From positions 305,442-369,441 of the forward strand of contig CANMHT010000003.1 in the NCBI GenBank assembly GCA_947497755.1: a stretch of 64,000 nucleotides of DNA, read 5' to 3'. The translations under genes were made by a program, and so were the position numbers. Shown here piece after piece: positions 35,951-44,389 of the stretch; within the stretch, counting starts at the first letter, position 1; each line of letters begins with the position of its first letter. A model generated the notes under the pieces. The model saw nothing but the letters and a program-made list of their open reading frames with translations. It ran no database searches and was not told the DNA's origin. Source of the DNA: an uncultured Polaribacter sp. (GTDB taxonomy: Bacteria > Bacteroidota > Bacteroidia > Flavobacteriales > Flavobacteriaceae).

Positions 35951-37276
35951 TTATTTTACTTCATCGTAGTTGTCATCCCAGTTCTTAACATTCGGTTCTC
36001 CTAGTTTATCTACAGATTTAGCTACTAACATAGAAACTGTAGCATCACCTGTTACATTAATTACTGTTCTTAACATATCTAATGGTCGGTCTACAGCAAA
36101 AATCAATGCCAATCCAATTGCTAATTTTTCTGGTGGAAAACCTACAGATTCTAATACAATAACTAACATTACCATTCCTGCTCCAGGTACTGCAGCAGAA
36201 CCAATAGAAGCTAATAAAGCAGTTAATATAATTGTTAATTGATCTCCAAAAGTTAAGTCAAAACTCAATGCTTGAGCAATAAACACAGCGGCTACTGCTT
36301 GATACAAGCTAGTTCCATCCATGTTAATTGTTGCTCCTACAGGTAATACAAAACTAGACACTTCTTTATCTACTCCAATATGCTCTTCTACACGTTCCAT
36401 CGTTACAGGTAAAGTTGCTGCACTTGAACTTGTAGAAAAAGCTAATAATTGTGCTGGTGACAATTGTTTTAAGAACCAGAAAGGGTTTTTCTTTGTAAAA
36501 ACTCCTACTAAAATACAATAGAAAACAACCATTAATAACAAACCTCCTACTACTGTTAAAGCATACCATAATAAAGCTACCAAAATATCTGGATCATCGG
36601 AAGATACTACTACGTTAGCTAATAAAGCAAATACTGCAATAGGAGCACTTAACATAATTAAGTCTACCATTTTTAAAACAACATCGTTTAACGAATCAAA
36701 AAAGCTTTTTAATGGTTGTGCTCTTTTCTCTCCAACTAATAACATTGAAATACCTAAGAAAATGGTAAAGAAAATTACTTGTAACATGGCTTTGTTGTTA
36801 CTCATCGCCTTCATTGCATTGTCAGGTACCATATCTTCTAAAAACTGTAATGGACCAGAACTTTGTTGTCTTGATGCTTCAGCAATTTTAGCTTGTACAC
36901 TACTATTACCTGCATAAGTATCAGTTAATTTAGTTATAGTTTCATCAGAAATTCCATTTCCTGGCTCAACTACATTTACCAATAATAGTCCAATAGTTAT
37001 CGCAATAACAGTAGTTCCAATATAAATTGAAATGGTTTTTAAACCAATGTTTTTAAATTTAGAAATGTCTTTTAAATCAGAAATTCCCTTAATTAATGAT
37101 GCTAATATTAGTGGTACTGCAATCAGTTTTAATAGTTTTACAAAAATAGTTCCAATAGGTTTTATCCAATTAGTTACAAACTGTAATCCCCAATCAAAAG
37201 ATGTCATTAGCAATCCAAAAAGGATTCCTAAAACCATACCAATCAATATTTTCCAGTGTAATGCTAGTTTTTTCAT
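35951..37276 (-). CDS. Dicarboxylate/amino acid:cation symporter (DAACS family)
   Basis: Inner-membrane symporter of 441 residues that takes up glutamate, aspartate or C4-dicarboxylates with sodium or protons. Family landmarks are the serine-rich HP1 loop (AFSTSSSAATLPVTM), the TM7 NMDGTSLYQAVAAVFIAQA, the HP2 region (ASIGSAAVPGAGMVML) and the TM8 DRPLDMLRTVINVTGDA with the substrate-binding R and D. It follows the ATP-grasp operon on the same strand, with its own upstream region of 310 bases. Confidence 0.95.
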   Translation of the reverse strand: MKKLALHWKILIGMVLGILFGLLMTSFDWGLQFVTNWIKPIGTIFVKLLKLIAVPLILASLIKGISDLKDISKFKNIGLKTISIYIGTTVIAITIGLLLVNVVEPGNGISDETITKLTDTYAGNSSVQAKIAEASRQQSSGPLQFLEDMVPDNAMKAMSNNKAMLQVIFFTIFLGISMLLVGEKRAQPLKSFFDSLNDVVLKMVDLIMLSAPIAVFALLANVVVSSDDPDILVALLWYALTVVGGLLLMVVFYCILVGVFTKKNPFWFLKQLSPAQLLAFSTSSSAATLPVTMERVEEHIGVDKEVSSFVLPVGATINMDGTSLYQAVAAVFIAQALSFDLTFGDQLTIILTALLASIGSAAVPGAGMVMLVIVLESVGFPPEKLAIGLALIFAVDRPLDMLRTVINVTGDATVSMLVAKSVDKLGEPNVKNWDDNYDEVK

Positions 37277-37586
37277 TAAGTAATATTATAATTATCGTGT
37301 TGAAAGGTAAAAAAAAATCAAAAACCACAAGGCTTTTTCTAAAAGTTATTTTATAAATAAACGGATGGATTGAAAATATTATAGTTCTTACTACACATCT
37401 AAGGATTTCTTATTAAGGTGAACTATTTAGCATTTATCAATTTGTTACTACATCACATTACTTCATTGCTATATTATTACATTATTCAATTGTTACATTA
37501 ACAAATCACTTCGTTGAGATATTGTTTGTTAATTAATTTCTTAATACAAGTATCATGTTGTATTTTTGTCTCTATAAATTTTACTC
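37277..37586. other. Intergenic stretch with degenerate AT-rich repeats and promoter box
   Basis: Divergent region between the symporter and the DUF6787 gene. No gene is visible. From about 37437 to 37511 short phrases starting CATTA/CATTG recur with a 16-base period (37464-37479, 37480-37495, 37496-37511). TATTTTTG at 37561-37568 matches the -7 box TAnnTTTG and lies 19 bases before the DUF6787 start, so it is a likely promoter for it. Confidence 0.5.
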
Positions 37587-37898
37587 ATGGAAAAACTAAA
37601 AAAACGTTGGGGAATTACAAGTAATTGGGCATTAGTTGCTATACTAATTGTATTTGCTATTAATGGTTCTTTTGCTGCTTGGGTAGCCAAACCAATTATG
37701 GTATTTCTAGAACTATCTCCAGAAAACACCAATGTTGTACTATATTGGTTTTTACGAATCGTAATTGTTTTTCCTGTATATCAAATAACACTACCAATTG
37801 TAGGATGGTTATTTGGTCAGTTTCAGTTTTTTTGGAGTTTTGAGAAAAAAATGTTAAAACGAATGGGATTTAAACGTTTTTTTAAAGATGAAGTTTAA
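37587..37898 (+). CDS. DUF6787 family small membrane protein
   Basis: A 103-residue membrane protein with two hydrophobic segments (about 15-35 and 50-75) and a basic C-terminus (KKMLKRMGFKRFFKDE). The start EKLKKRWGITSNWALVAILIVFAINGSF and the FGQFQFFWSFEKKMLKRM end are typical of DUF6787 proteins of Bacteroidota. Function unknown. It overlaps the start of the Nudix gene by 11 bases, so the two are translationally linked. Confidence 0.78.
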   Translation: MEKLKKRWGITSNWALVAILIVFAINGSFAAWVAKPIMVFLELSPENTNVVLYWFLRIVIVFPVYQITLPIVGWLFGQFQFFWSFEKKMLKRMGFKRFFKDEV

Positions 37899-38514
37899 TG
37901 ACTTTTTAAATAACATTCAACAACTTAAATCTGCAACTTTAGGTGGTTTGGAGGCTCAGTTTCGATTAGCTCCAAAAATGCGTTTGCAATATAGTGCCGA
38001 AAAAATTGCGGCAAGTAATCCCAAAAAAGCAGCTGTATTAGCATTGTTTTATCCTAACGAAACCAATGAAACTTGTTTTTTACTTACCCAAAGAGCCAGT
38101 TATAATGGTACACATTCTGCTCAAATAAGTTTTCCTGGTGGTAAGATAGAAGACAATGACAAAAATTTAGAAGAAACTGCTTTACGAGAAACCTTTGAAG
38201 AAGTTGGTATTCAAAAAGAACTAATTACTGTAATTAGAGAAATTACCGATGTGTATATTCCGCCAAGTAATTTTTTAGCGAGTCCTTTTATGGCATATAC
38301 TCCTCAAAAACCTAATCTAAAAATCAATCATGAAGTTGCACATACTTTTGATGTTACGCTTAAAGATTTATTAGATGATACTAATATTTCTTCAATAAAC
38401 ATTAGCACTTCTTATGCTAAGAATGTAGAGGTACCTTGCTTTAAATTAAACGATTATATTGTTTGGGGTGCTACAGCAATGATTTTGAATGAAATTAAAG
38501 AATTATTAAAATAG
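37888..38514 (+). CDS. Nudix hydrolase, CoA pyrophosphatase-like
   Basis: Cytoplasmic Nudix enzyme of 208 residues. The Nudix box is complete: GGKIEDNDKNLEETALRETF followed by EEVGI (G-x5-E-x7-R-E-x2-E-E-x-G-I). Directly before it, LLTQRASYNGTHSAQISFPGG matches the CoA-pyrophosphatase (UPF0035) signature LLTxR-x5-H-x-G/A-Q-x-x-FPGG. Such enzymes cleave CoA or acyl-CoA into phosphopantetheine and 3',5'-ADP. The overlap with the DUF6787 gene and the acyltransferase 64 bases downstream suggest a small lipid-metabolism unit. Confidence 0.9.
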   Translation: MKFNDFLNNIQQLKSATLGGLEAQFRLAPKMRLQYSAEKIAASNPKKAAVLALFYPNETNETCFLLTQRASYNGTHSAQISFPGGKIEDNDKNLEETALRETFEEVGIQKELITVIREITDVYIPPSNFLASPFMAYTPQKPNLKINHEVAHTFDVTLKDLLDDTNISSINISTSYAKNVEVPCFKLNDYIVWGATAMILNEIKELLK

Positions 38515-38578
38515 TCTGTTACAGTATTCTTTTGTATTTTCGCAATCAACTAACTACTAACTAATAAACCAACTGTTA

Positions 38579-39385
38579 ATGCCTTTATTCAAAAGAAATC
38601 CTTTTGGACACATATTGTATGTCAAAAAATGGCTGATAAGAATCCTTGGAGTAATCTCACATGGAAGGTATCGTCGTTTTAACAATTTGCAAATTGAAGG
38701 TTCTGAAATTTTACGAAACTTGCCCGATAACAATGTGCTATTTGTTTCTAATCATCAAACCTATTTTGCAGATGTAGCTGCAATGTTCCATGTTTTTAAT
38801 GCATCTTTAAAAGGAAGAGTAGACAACATCAATAATATTGGATACATATGGAATCCTAAATTGAATGTGTATTATGTTGCTGCTGGAGAAACAATGCGTT
38901 CTGGAATTTTACCTAAAATATTTGCCTATACAGGTTCTGTTTCTATTGATAGAACTTGGCGTAGTGCGGGGAAAGATGTAAAAAGACAAGTAAAAATGTC
39001 TGATATTTCTAATATTGGAAAAGCTTTAAATGATGGTTGGGTAGTAACTTTTCCGCAAGGAACAACTACTGCTTTTAAACCTATTAGAAGAGGAACAGCC
39101 CATATTATTAAAACCTACAAACCAGTTGTTGTACCGATAGTTATTGATGGTTTTAGACGTTCTTTTGATAAAAAAGGATTGGCGATAAAAAAACGTAATG
39201 TTTTACAATCTATGGTGATAAAAGAGCCTCTTGAGATAGATTATGAGAATGAAGAAATAAAAGACATCGTTAAAAAAATAGAGTTTGCGATTGAGCAGCA
39301 CCCTTCTTTTTTAAAGGTTATTTCTGTTGAAGAATATGCCAAACAAGAAGAAGAATTGAACAAGAAAAGAGAATTTTGGAGTTAA
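38579..39385 (+). CDS. PlsC-like 1-acylglycerol-3-phosphate acyltransferase
   Basis: Membrane-associated acyltransferase of 268 residues. Block I is FVSNHQTYFADVAAM, where His and Asp are five residues apart rather than the classical four (H-x4-D). Block III is TFPQGTTTAF, corresponding to F-P-E-G-T-R with Q for E, and block IV is KPVVVPIVIDGF. These changes recur, to my knowledge, in a Bacteroidota subgroup, so it is probably active, but the acyl donor and acceptor are uncertain. It may act on a glycerophospholipid or an amino lipid. It ends just before a strong bidirectional terminator. Confidence 0.8.
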   Translation: MPLFKRNPFGHILYVKKWLIRILGVISHGRYRRFNNLQIEGSEILRNLPDNNVLFVSNHQTYFADVAAMFHVFNASLKGRVDNINNIGYIWNPKLNVYYVAAGETMRSGILPKIFAYTGSVSIDRTWRSAGKDVKRQVKMSDISNIGKALNDGWVVTFPQGTTTAFKPIRRGTAHIIKTYKPVVVPIVIDGFRRSFDKKGLAIKKRNVLQSMVIKEPLEIDYENEEIKDIVKKIEFAIEQHPSFLKVISVEEYAKQEEELNKKREFWS

Positions 39386-39386
39386 G

Positions 39387-39420
39387 AAAAAAAGGAGTCA
39401 CAATTTGTGACTCCTTTTTT
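39387..39420. terminator. Bidirectional terminator between acyltransferase and dps genes
   Basis: Perfect stem AAAAGGAGTCACAA (39390-39403) with its complement 39404-39417 and almost no loop, with A and T runs outside. It lies in the gap between the two convergent stops. Confidence 0.9.
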
Positions 39421-39431
39421 AATAAATCAAA

Positions 39432-39902
39432 CTAACCTAACCATGCATTCATCATCCACAGTGTTTTTTCTTGTTCTGATATAAAATCACTCATCATTGC
39501 ATTGGTTCCCTCATCATCTGCTTCATCAGATAAGTTTAATATTTCTCTTTCTATTTTTATCAATGCCGATAAAGAGCTTACAATTACTTTTACAGCTTCC
39601 TCATCTTTTGTAATACCTTTGGCTACTGCAACCGATGATGTCTCTATATAATCTTGAAATGTATGTAACGGCTGCCCTTGTAATGTTAAAATACGTTCTG
39701 CAATCATATCTACTTTTTCTTGAGAATCTGTATACAATTCTTCGAACTTTACATGTAATTCAAAAAAGTTTTTCCCTTTAATATTCCAATGTAATCCTCT
39801 TAAGTTTTGATAATATACCTGAAAATTAGCCAATAATACATTCAAATTATTTGCTAACTCTATTGTTTTTTCTTTGTCTAATCCTACTAATGTTGTGCTC
39901 AT
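39432..39902 (-). CDS. dps: Dps-like ferritin, DNA protection during starvation
   Basis: Dodecameric mini-ferritin subunit of 156 residues that binds iron and uses hydrogen peroxide to oxidise it, protecting DNA. The inter-subunit ferroxidase motif is intact: GLHWNIKGKNFFELHVKFEELYTDSQEKVDMIAERI (H-W...F-x-x-L-H-x-x-F-E-x-x-Y...D...E-R). The rest is four helices of normal length. It is divergent from the oxyR-like gene; a good -7 box and an inverted repeat lie in the shared 105-base gap, which fits peroxide control. Confidence 0.93.
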   Translation of the reverse strand: MSTTLVGLDKEKTIELANNLNVLLANFQVYYQNLRGLHWNIKGKNFFELHVKFEELYTDSQEKVDMIAERILTLQGQPLHTFQDYIETSSVAVAKGITKDEEAVKVIVSSLSALIKIEREILNLSDEADDEGTNAMMSDFISEQEKTLWMMNAWLG

Positions 39903-39927
39903 AATGTTCTTATTTTTTTTGATACCA

Positions 39928-39935
39928 CAAATTTA
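39928..39935 (-). promoter_or_regulatory. Candidate -7 promoter box of dps
   Basis: Minus-strand TAAATTTG matches TAnnTTTG and lies 26 bases before the dps start. The inverted repeat beginning at 39953 overlaps where the -33 element would lie. Confidence 0.55.
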
Positions 39936-39952
39936 ACGTAACATTTACACGA

Positions 39953-39979
39953 AAAACTATAAATAGAATTGATAGTTTT
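39953..39979. promoter_or_regulatory. Candidate OxyR operator between dps and oxyR
   Basis: AAAACTAT at 39953-39960 is perfectly complementary to ATAGTTTT at 39972-39979, with an 11-base spacer. LysR-type regulators bind such interrupted dyads, and ATAG/CTAT are the half-site words of E. coli OxyR, though the spacing here differs. It lies over the predicted -33 regions of both divergent genes. Confidence 0.5.
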
Positions 39980-40007
39980 AATATCTTTATCAAAAATATT
40001 GATACAA

Positions 40008-40949
40008 ATGACTATTACCCAATTAAAATATGTACTCTCTGTTGCCGAATATCAAAACTTTACCATTGCTGCTGAGCATAGTTTTGTTACTCAACCAACA
40101 TTGAGCATGCAAATACAAAAATTAGAAGATGAATTGAATGCGCAAATATTCAATCGCTCAACAAAACCTATAGAACTTACAGAAGTTGGTAAAAAAATTG
40201 TAGAACAGGCAAAAATAATTGTTGATGAAAGCAATAGAATTACAGATATTGTACATCAGCAAAAAGGGTATATTGGAGGTGAATTTAAACTTGGAATCAT
40301 TCCAACTATTATGCCTACTTTATTACCGATGTTTTTAAATAATTTCACCAAAAAATATCCAAAAGTTAAGCTAATCATAGAAGAGTTAACTACAGAAGAA
40401 ATTATTCGAAAATTAACAGACGGACATATAGATGCTGCTATTGCTGCTACTCCTCTAGAAAATGAAGCCATTAAAGAGCGTCCTTTATATTATGAACCAT
40501 TTGTTGGGTTAATTCCAGAAGGACATCGTCTTTTTAACCATAAAAATATTAATGTAGAAGAATTAGAAGTTGATGATATTTTATTGTTAGAGGATGGGCA
40601 TTGCTTTAAAGATAGTGTCTTAAATTTATGTAGATCCTATCGAAGTGACTCTAACCGAAATTTTCAATTACAAAGTGGTAGCTTCGATACTTTGATAAAA
40701 CTCTCTAAAGAAGGATTGGGAATGACTTTAATTCCGTATTTACAAACCTTAGACTTGAATGACAAAGACAAATTGCATTTACGTGAATTCGAAACTCCAC
40801 CTCCTGCAAGGGAAGTAAGTTTATTATATCATAAATCTCAATTAAAAATGCAATTGATTGAAGCTTTAAAATCAACTATAGATGGTGTTGTACGTGGTGC
40901 AATTTCATTTAGCGATGTTAAAATAATCAGTCCTTTACAAAGAAATTAA
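40008..40949 (+). CDS. oxyR: LysR-family peroxide regulator, OxyR-like
   Basis: Transcription activator of about 313 residues. The start at 40008 (MTITQLKYVLSVAEYQNFTIAAE) is where the family's winged helix-turn-helix begins; the ORF extension upstream crosses the promoter region. The effector domain contains LLEDGHCFKDSVLNLC, which matches OxyR's redox-active pair in E. coli (two Cys with eight residues between). Peroxide forms a disulfide that switches DNA binding. Divergent from dps, the classic OxyR target, with a shared candidate operator. Confidence 0.93.
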   Translation: MTITQLKYVLSVAEYQNFTIAAEHSFVTQPTLSMQIQKLEDELNAQIFNRSTKPIELTEVGKKIVEQAKIIVDESNRITDIVHQQKGYIGGEFKLGIIPTIMPTLLPMFLNNFTKKYPKVKLIIEELTTEEIIRKLTDGHIDAAIAATPLENEAIKERPLYYEPFVGLIPEGHRLFNHKNINVEELEVDDILLLEDGHCFKDSVLNLCRSYRSDSNRNFQLQSGSFDTLIKLSKEGLGMTLIPYLQTLDLNDKDKLHLREFETPPPAREVSLLYHKSQLKMQLIEALKSTIDGVVRGAISFSDVKIISPLQRN

Positions 40950-40950
40950 A

Positions 40951-40985
40951 ATAAAAAAGGGAAGCTAATTAGCTTCCCTTTTTTA

Positions 40986-40986
<1 letters not shown>
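40951..40986. terminator. Bidirectional terminator after oxyR and the ABC-F gene
   Basis: Near-perfect palindrome AAAAAAGGGAAGCTA/TAGCTTCCCTTTTTT with a two-base centre, in the gap between the convergent stops. Confidence 0.9.
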
Positions 40987-42617
<1,631 letters not shown>

Positions 42618-42811
42618 TTAAAATTTTTGCAAAAATAGAAAATTAAATGCGAGTATCTTCTGTTTTAGAGAGATAAAATAATATGAGTAAAACACTACTG
42701 AAAATCAACAATCTAGAAAGTCATTTTTTTTTAACTACTTTTGCTGCGTCTTTTATAAATAATTATTAATACTTTAACAGCTAATTAACAAGTTTTTGTA
42801 GATACTCTACG

Positions 42812-42819
42812 TAATTTTG
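42812..42819 (+). promoter_or_regulatory. Candidate -7 box of the thioredoxin-fold lipoprotein gene
   Basis: TAATTTTG matches TAnnTTTG and lies 22 bases before the proposed start at 42842. TTTG at 42795-42798 is present upstream, but the spacing is short. Confidence 0.4.
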
Positions 42820-42841
42820 TAGTTAGTTTTAAAAGATGTAC

Positions 42842-44224
42842 ATGAATAAAACTTTAAAATACTTTTATTTATTATTCACACTTGTTATTCTTGGTAGTTG
42901 TACTACTGAAAAGGATACGTCTACATACTTTGGAGGTAAAATTATCAATCCAAAAACCAACTATGTTTTATTATACAATCAGGATGATTTAGTAGACAGT
43001 CTGTTTTTAGATAAAAATGACAAGTTTATAGGTGAATATAGAAACCTACACCAAGGTTTGTATACTTTTAGACATGGAGATGAGCATCAATATGTTTATA
43101 TAGAACCAAAAGACAGTATTTTAATTCGATTAAACACTTGGGATTTTGATGAAACACTAGTTTTCAGTGGATTAGGCGCAAATAAAAATAATATTTTAAT
43201 TGACTGGTTTTTAGAAGGAGAAAAAGAGAATAAAAATGCTGAATTAAATCAGATGTTTAAATTAGATGCTGATTTATTTAAACTTAAAATGGATTCTCTT
43301 TTAAGTCTTAGAGCTGAAAAAATTAAAGCCTTCGTTGCTAAAAACGAAAACCTTTCTAAAGAGTATTTAGATGTTCTTGATGTACTAGTAAACTTTCCTG
43401 TTTATATCAGATTTGAAGAATATCCAAAGTATTACAAACGTTATCATAGATTAAAGCATTTTCCAAAGACAAATGATGATTTTTATAGCTACAGAAAAAA
43501 AATCAACATTAATAATGATACATTAAAATACATTGGCTCTTTTAGTAATTATATTGCTTATAGATTATATAATAATGTGTATTCTTTAGGTATTTCAAGA
43601 GATTCATCTGCGTTTACAGCAGCCATGTTAAAAACCATTGATCAAAATCTTACTGATGAAGATCTAAGAAATACATTTCTTTATGAAATGTTGGTTAGAG
43701 ATTTCTTAAACAAATCTACTTGTAGCTTAAATAAAGATAATTTCTACACCTATTTTAAGCTTAGCACAAATATTGAAGACAAAAAACAAGTACAAAGAAT
43801 TATTAACGATGTGCGTTTTGTTCATGGCGGTAAAAAACTTCCTAACTTTAAAATTACCGATTATCTTAATACTCAAAGAAGCATAAAGAAAGTAGCCAAA
43901 AACAAAAATACAATTGTTTACTTTTGGAATCCTAAATACAACTCAAAACACTACTTAATTAAGAGAATGAATTATTTAAGTAGAAAATTCCCTGAACTAA
44001 ACCTTGTATTAGTTAAAATAGCAAAAACAGAAACTGATTATGTTAAAGGTATTGATATTAAACAACAATATTACTTAGAGCCTTCAAGCAAAGCAAATGA
44101 GTTTTTATCTAGTAAATTACCAAGAACACTTTTAATCAATAAAAAAGGAAAAGTTGTAAATGGTTATGCCAACTTTAACTCTTATCGAATAGAAAAACAG
44201 ATAAAGAAGTTACAAAAAAACTAA
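42842..44224 (+). CDS. Lipoprotein with C-terminal thioredoxin-like fold lacking CxxC
   Basis: Probable lipoprotein of about 460 residues (MNKTLKYFYLLFTLVILGSC, lipobox LGSC). An in-frame ATG two codons upstream (42836) is possible. The N-terminal ~100 residues look like the beta domain found in Bacteroidota TlpA/DUF4369-type proteins. A helical middle follows. The last ~120 residues have the TlpA layout (GGKKLPNFKITDYL, then NTIVYFWNPKYNSKHY), but FW-x-x-x-C-x-x-C is replaced by FWNPKYNSKHY without cysteine. It is therefore probably not a redox enzyme. It may be a binding or scaffold protein. Confidence 0.75.
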   Translation: MNKTLKYFYLLFTLVILGSCTTEKDTSTYFGGKIINPKTNYVLLYNQDDLVDSLFLDKNDKFIGEYRNLHQGLYTFRHGDEHQYVYIEPKDSILIRLNTWDFDETLVFSGLGANKNNILIDWFLEGEKENKNAELNQMFKLDADLFKLKMDSLLSLRAEKIKAFVAKNENLSKEYLDVLDVLVNFPVYIRFEEYPKYYKRYHRLKHFPKTNDDFYSYRKKININNDTLKYIGSFSNYIAYRLYNNVYSLGISRDSSAFTAAMLKTIDQNLTDEDLRNTFLYEMLVRDFLNKSTCSLNKDNFYTYFKLSTNIEDKKQVQRIINDVRFVHGGKKLPNFKITDYLNTQRSIKKVAKNKNTIVYFWNPKYNSKHYLIKRMNYLSRKFPELNLVLVKIAKTETDYVKGIDIKQQYYLEPSSKANEFLSSKLPRTLLINKKGKVVNGYANFNSYRIEKQIKKLQKN

Positions 44225-44252
44225 TTTATAGTAGTATCCATATTATTTAACG

Positions 44253-44260
44253 TACATTTG
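44253..44260 (+). promoter_or_regulatory. Candidate -7 promoter box of the RNA helicase gene
   Basis: TACATTTG fits TAnnTTTG. A start site a few bases downstream would give a leader of roughly 120 bases, which contains the hairpins described separately. Confidence 0.5.
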
Positions 44261-44262
44261 CA

Positions 44263-44389
44263 CGTTTTTAATTTTCTTAGAATTAAGAACGTAGTGTATT
44301 AATACCCAGACTTTAAGTATTGATACTATGCGATATATAAACCGAGTTTACAGATACTGGCGTCTGTGAATTCACTAAAAATTCACAGA
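44263..44389 (+). promoter_or_regulatory. Structured 5' leader of the DEAD-box helicase mRNA
   Basis: Three hairpins in a 127-base leader. (1) 44263-44273 pairs with 44281-44291, 11 base pairs with one G-T and a 7-base loop. (2) 44296-44304 pairs with 44318-44326, 9 base pairs with one G-T. (3) TCTGTGAATT at 44363-44372 pairs perfectly with 44380-44389, which ends directly before the ATG at 44390. ACAGA at 44350-44354 could pair with 44363-44367 instead, opening hairpin 3. Cold-shock helicase mRNAs often have long regulatory leaders; this role is inferred. Confidence 0.6.
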
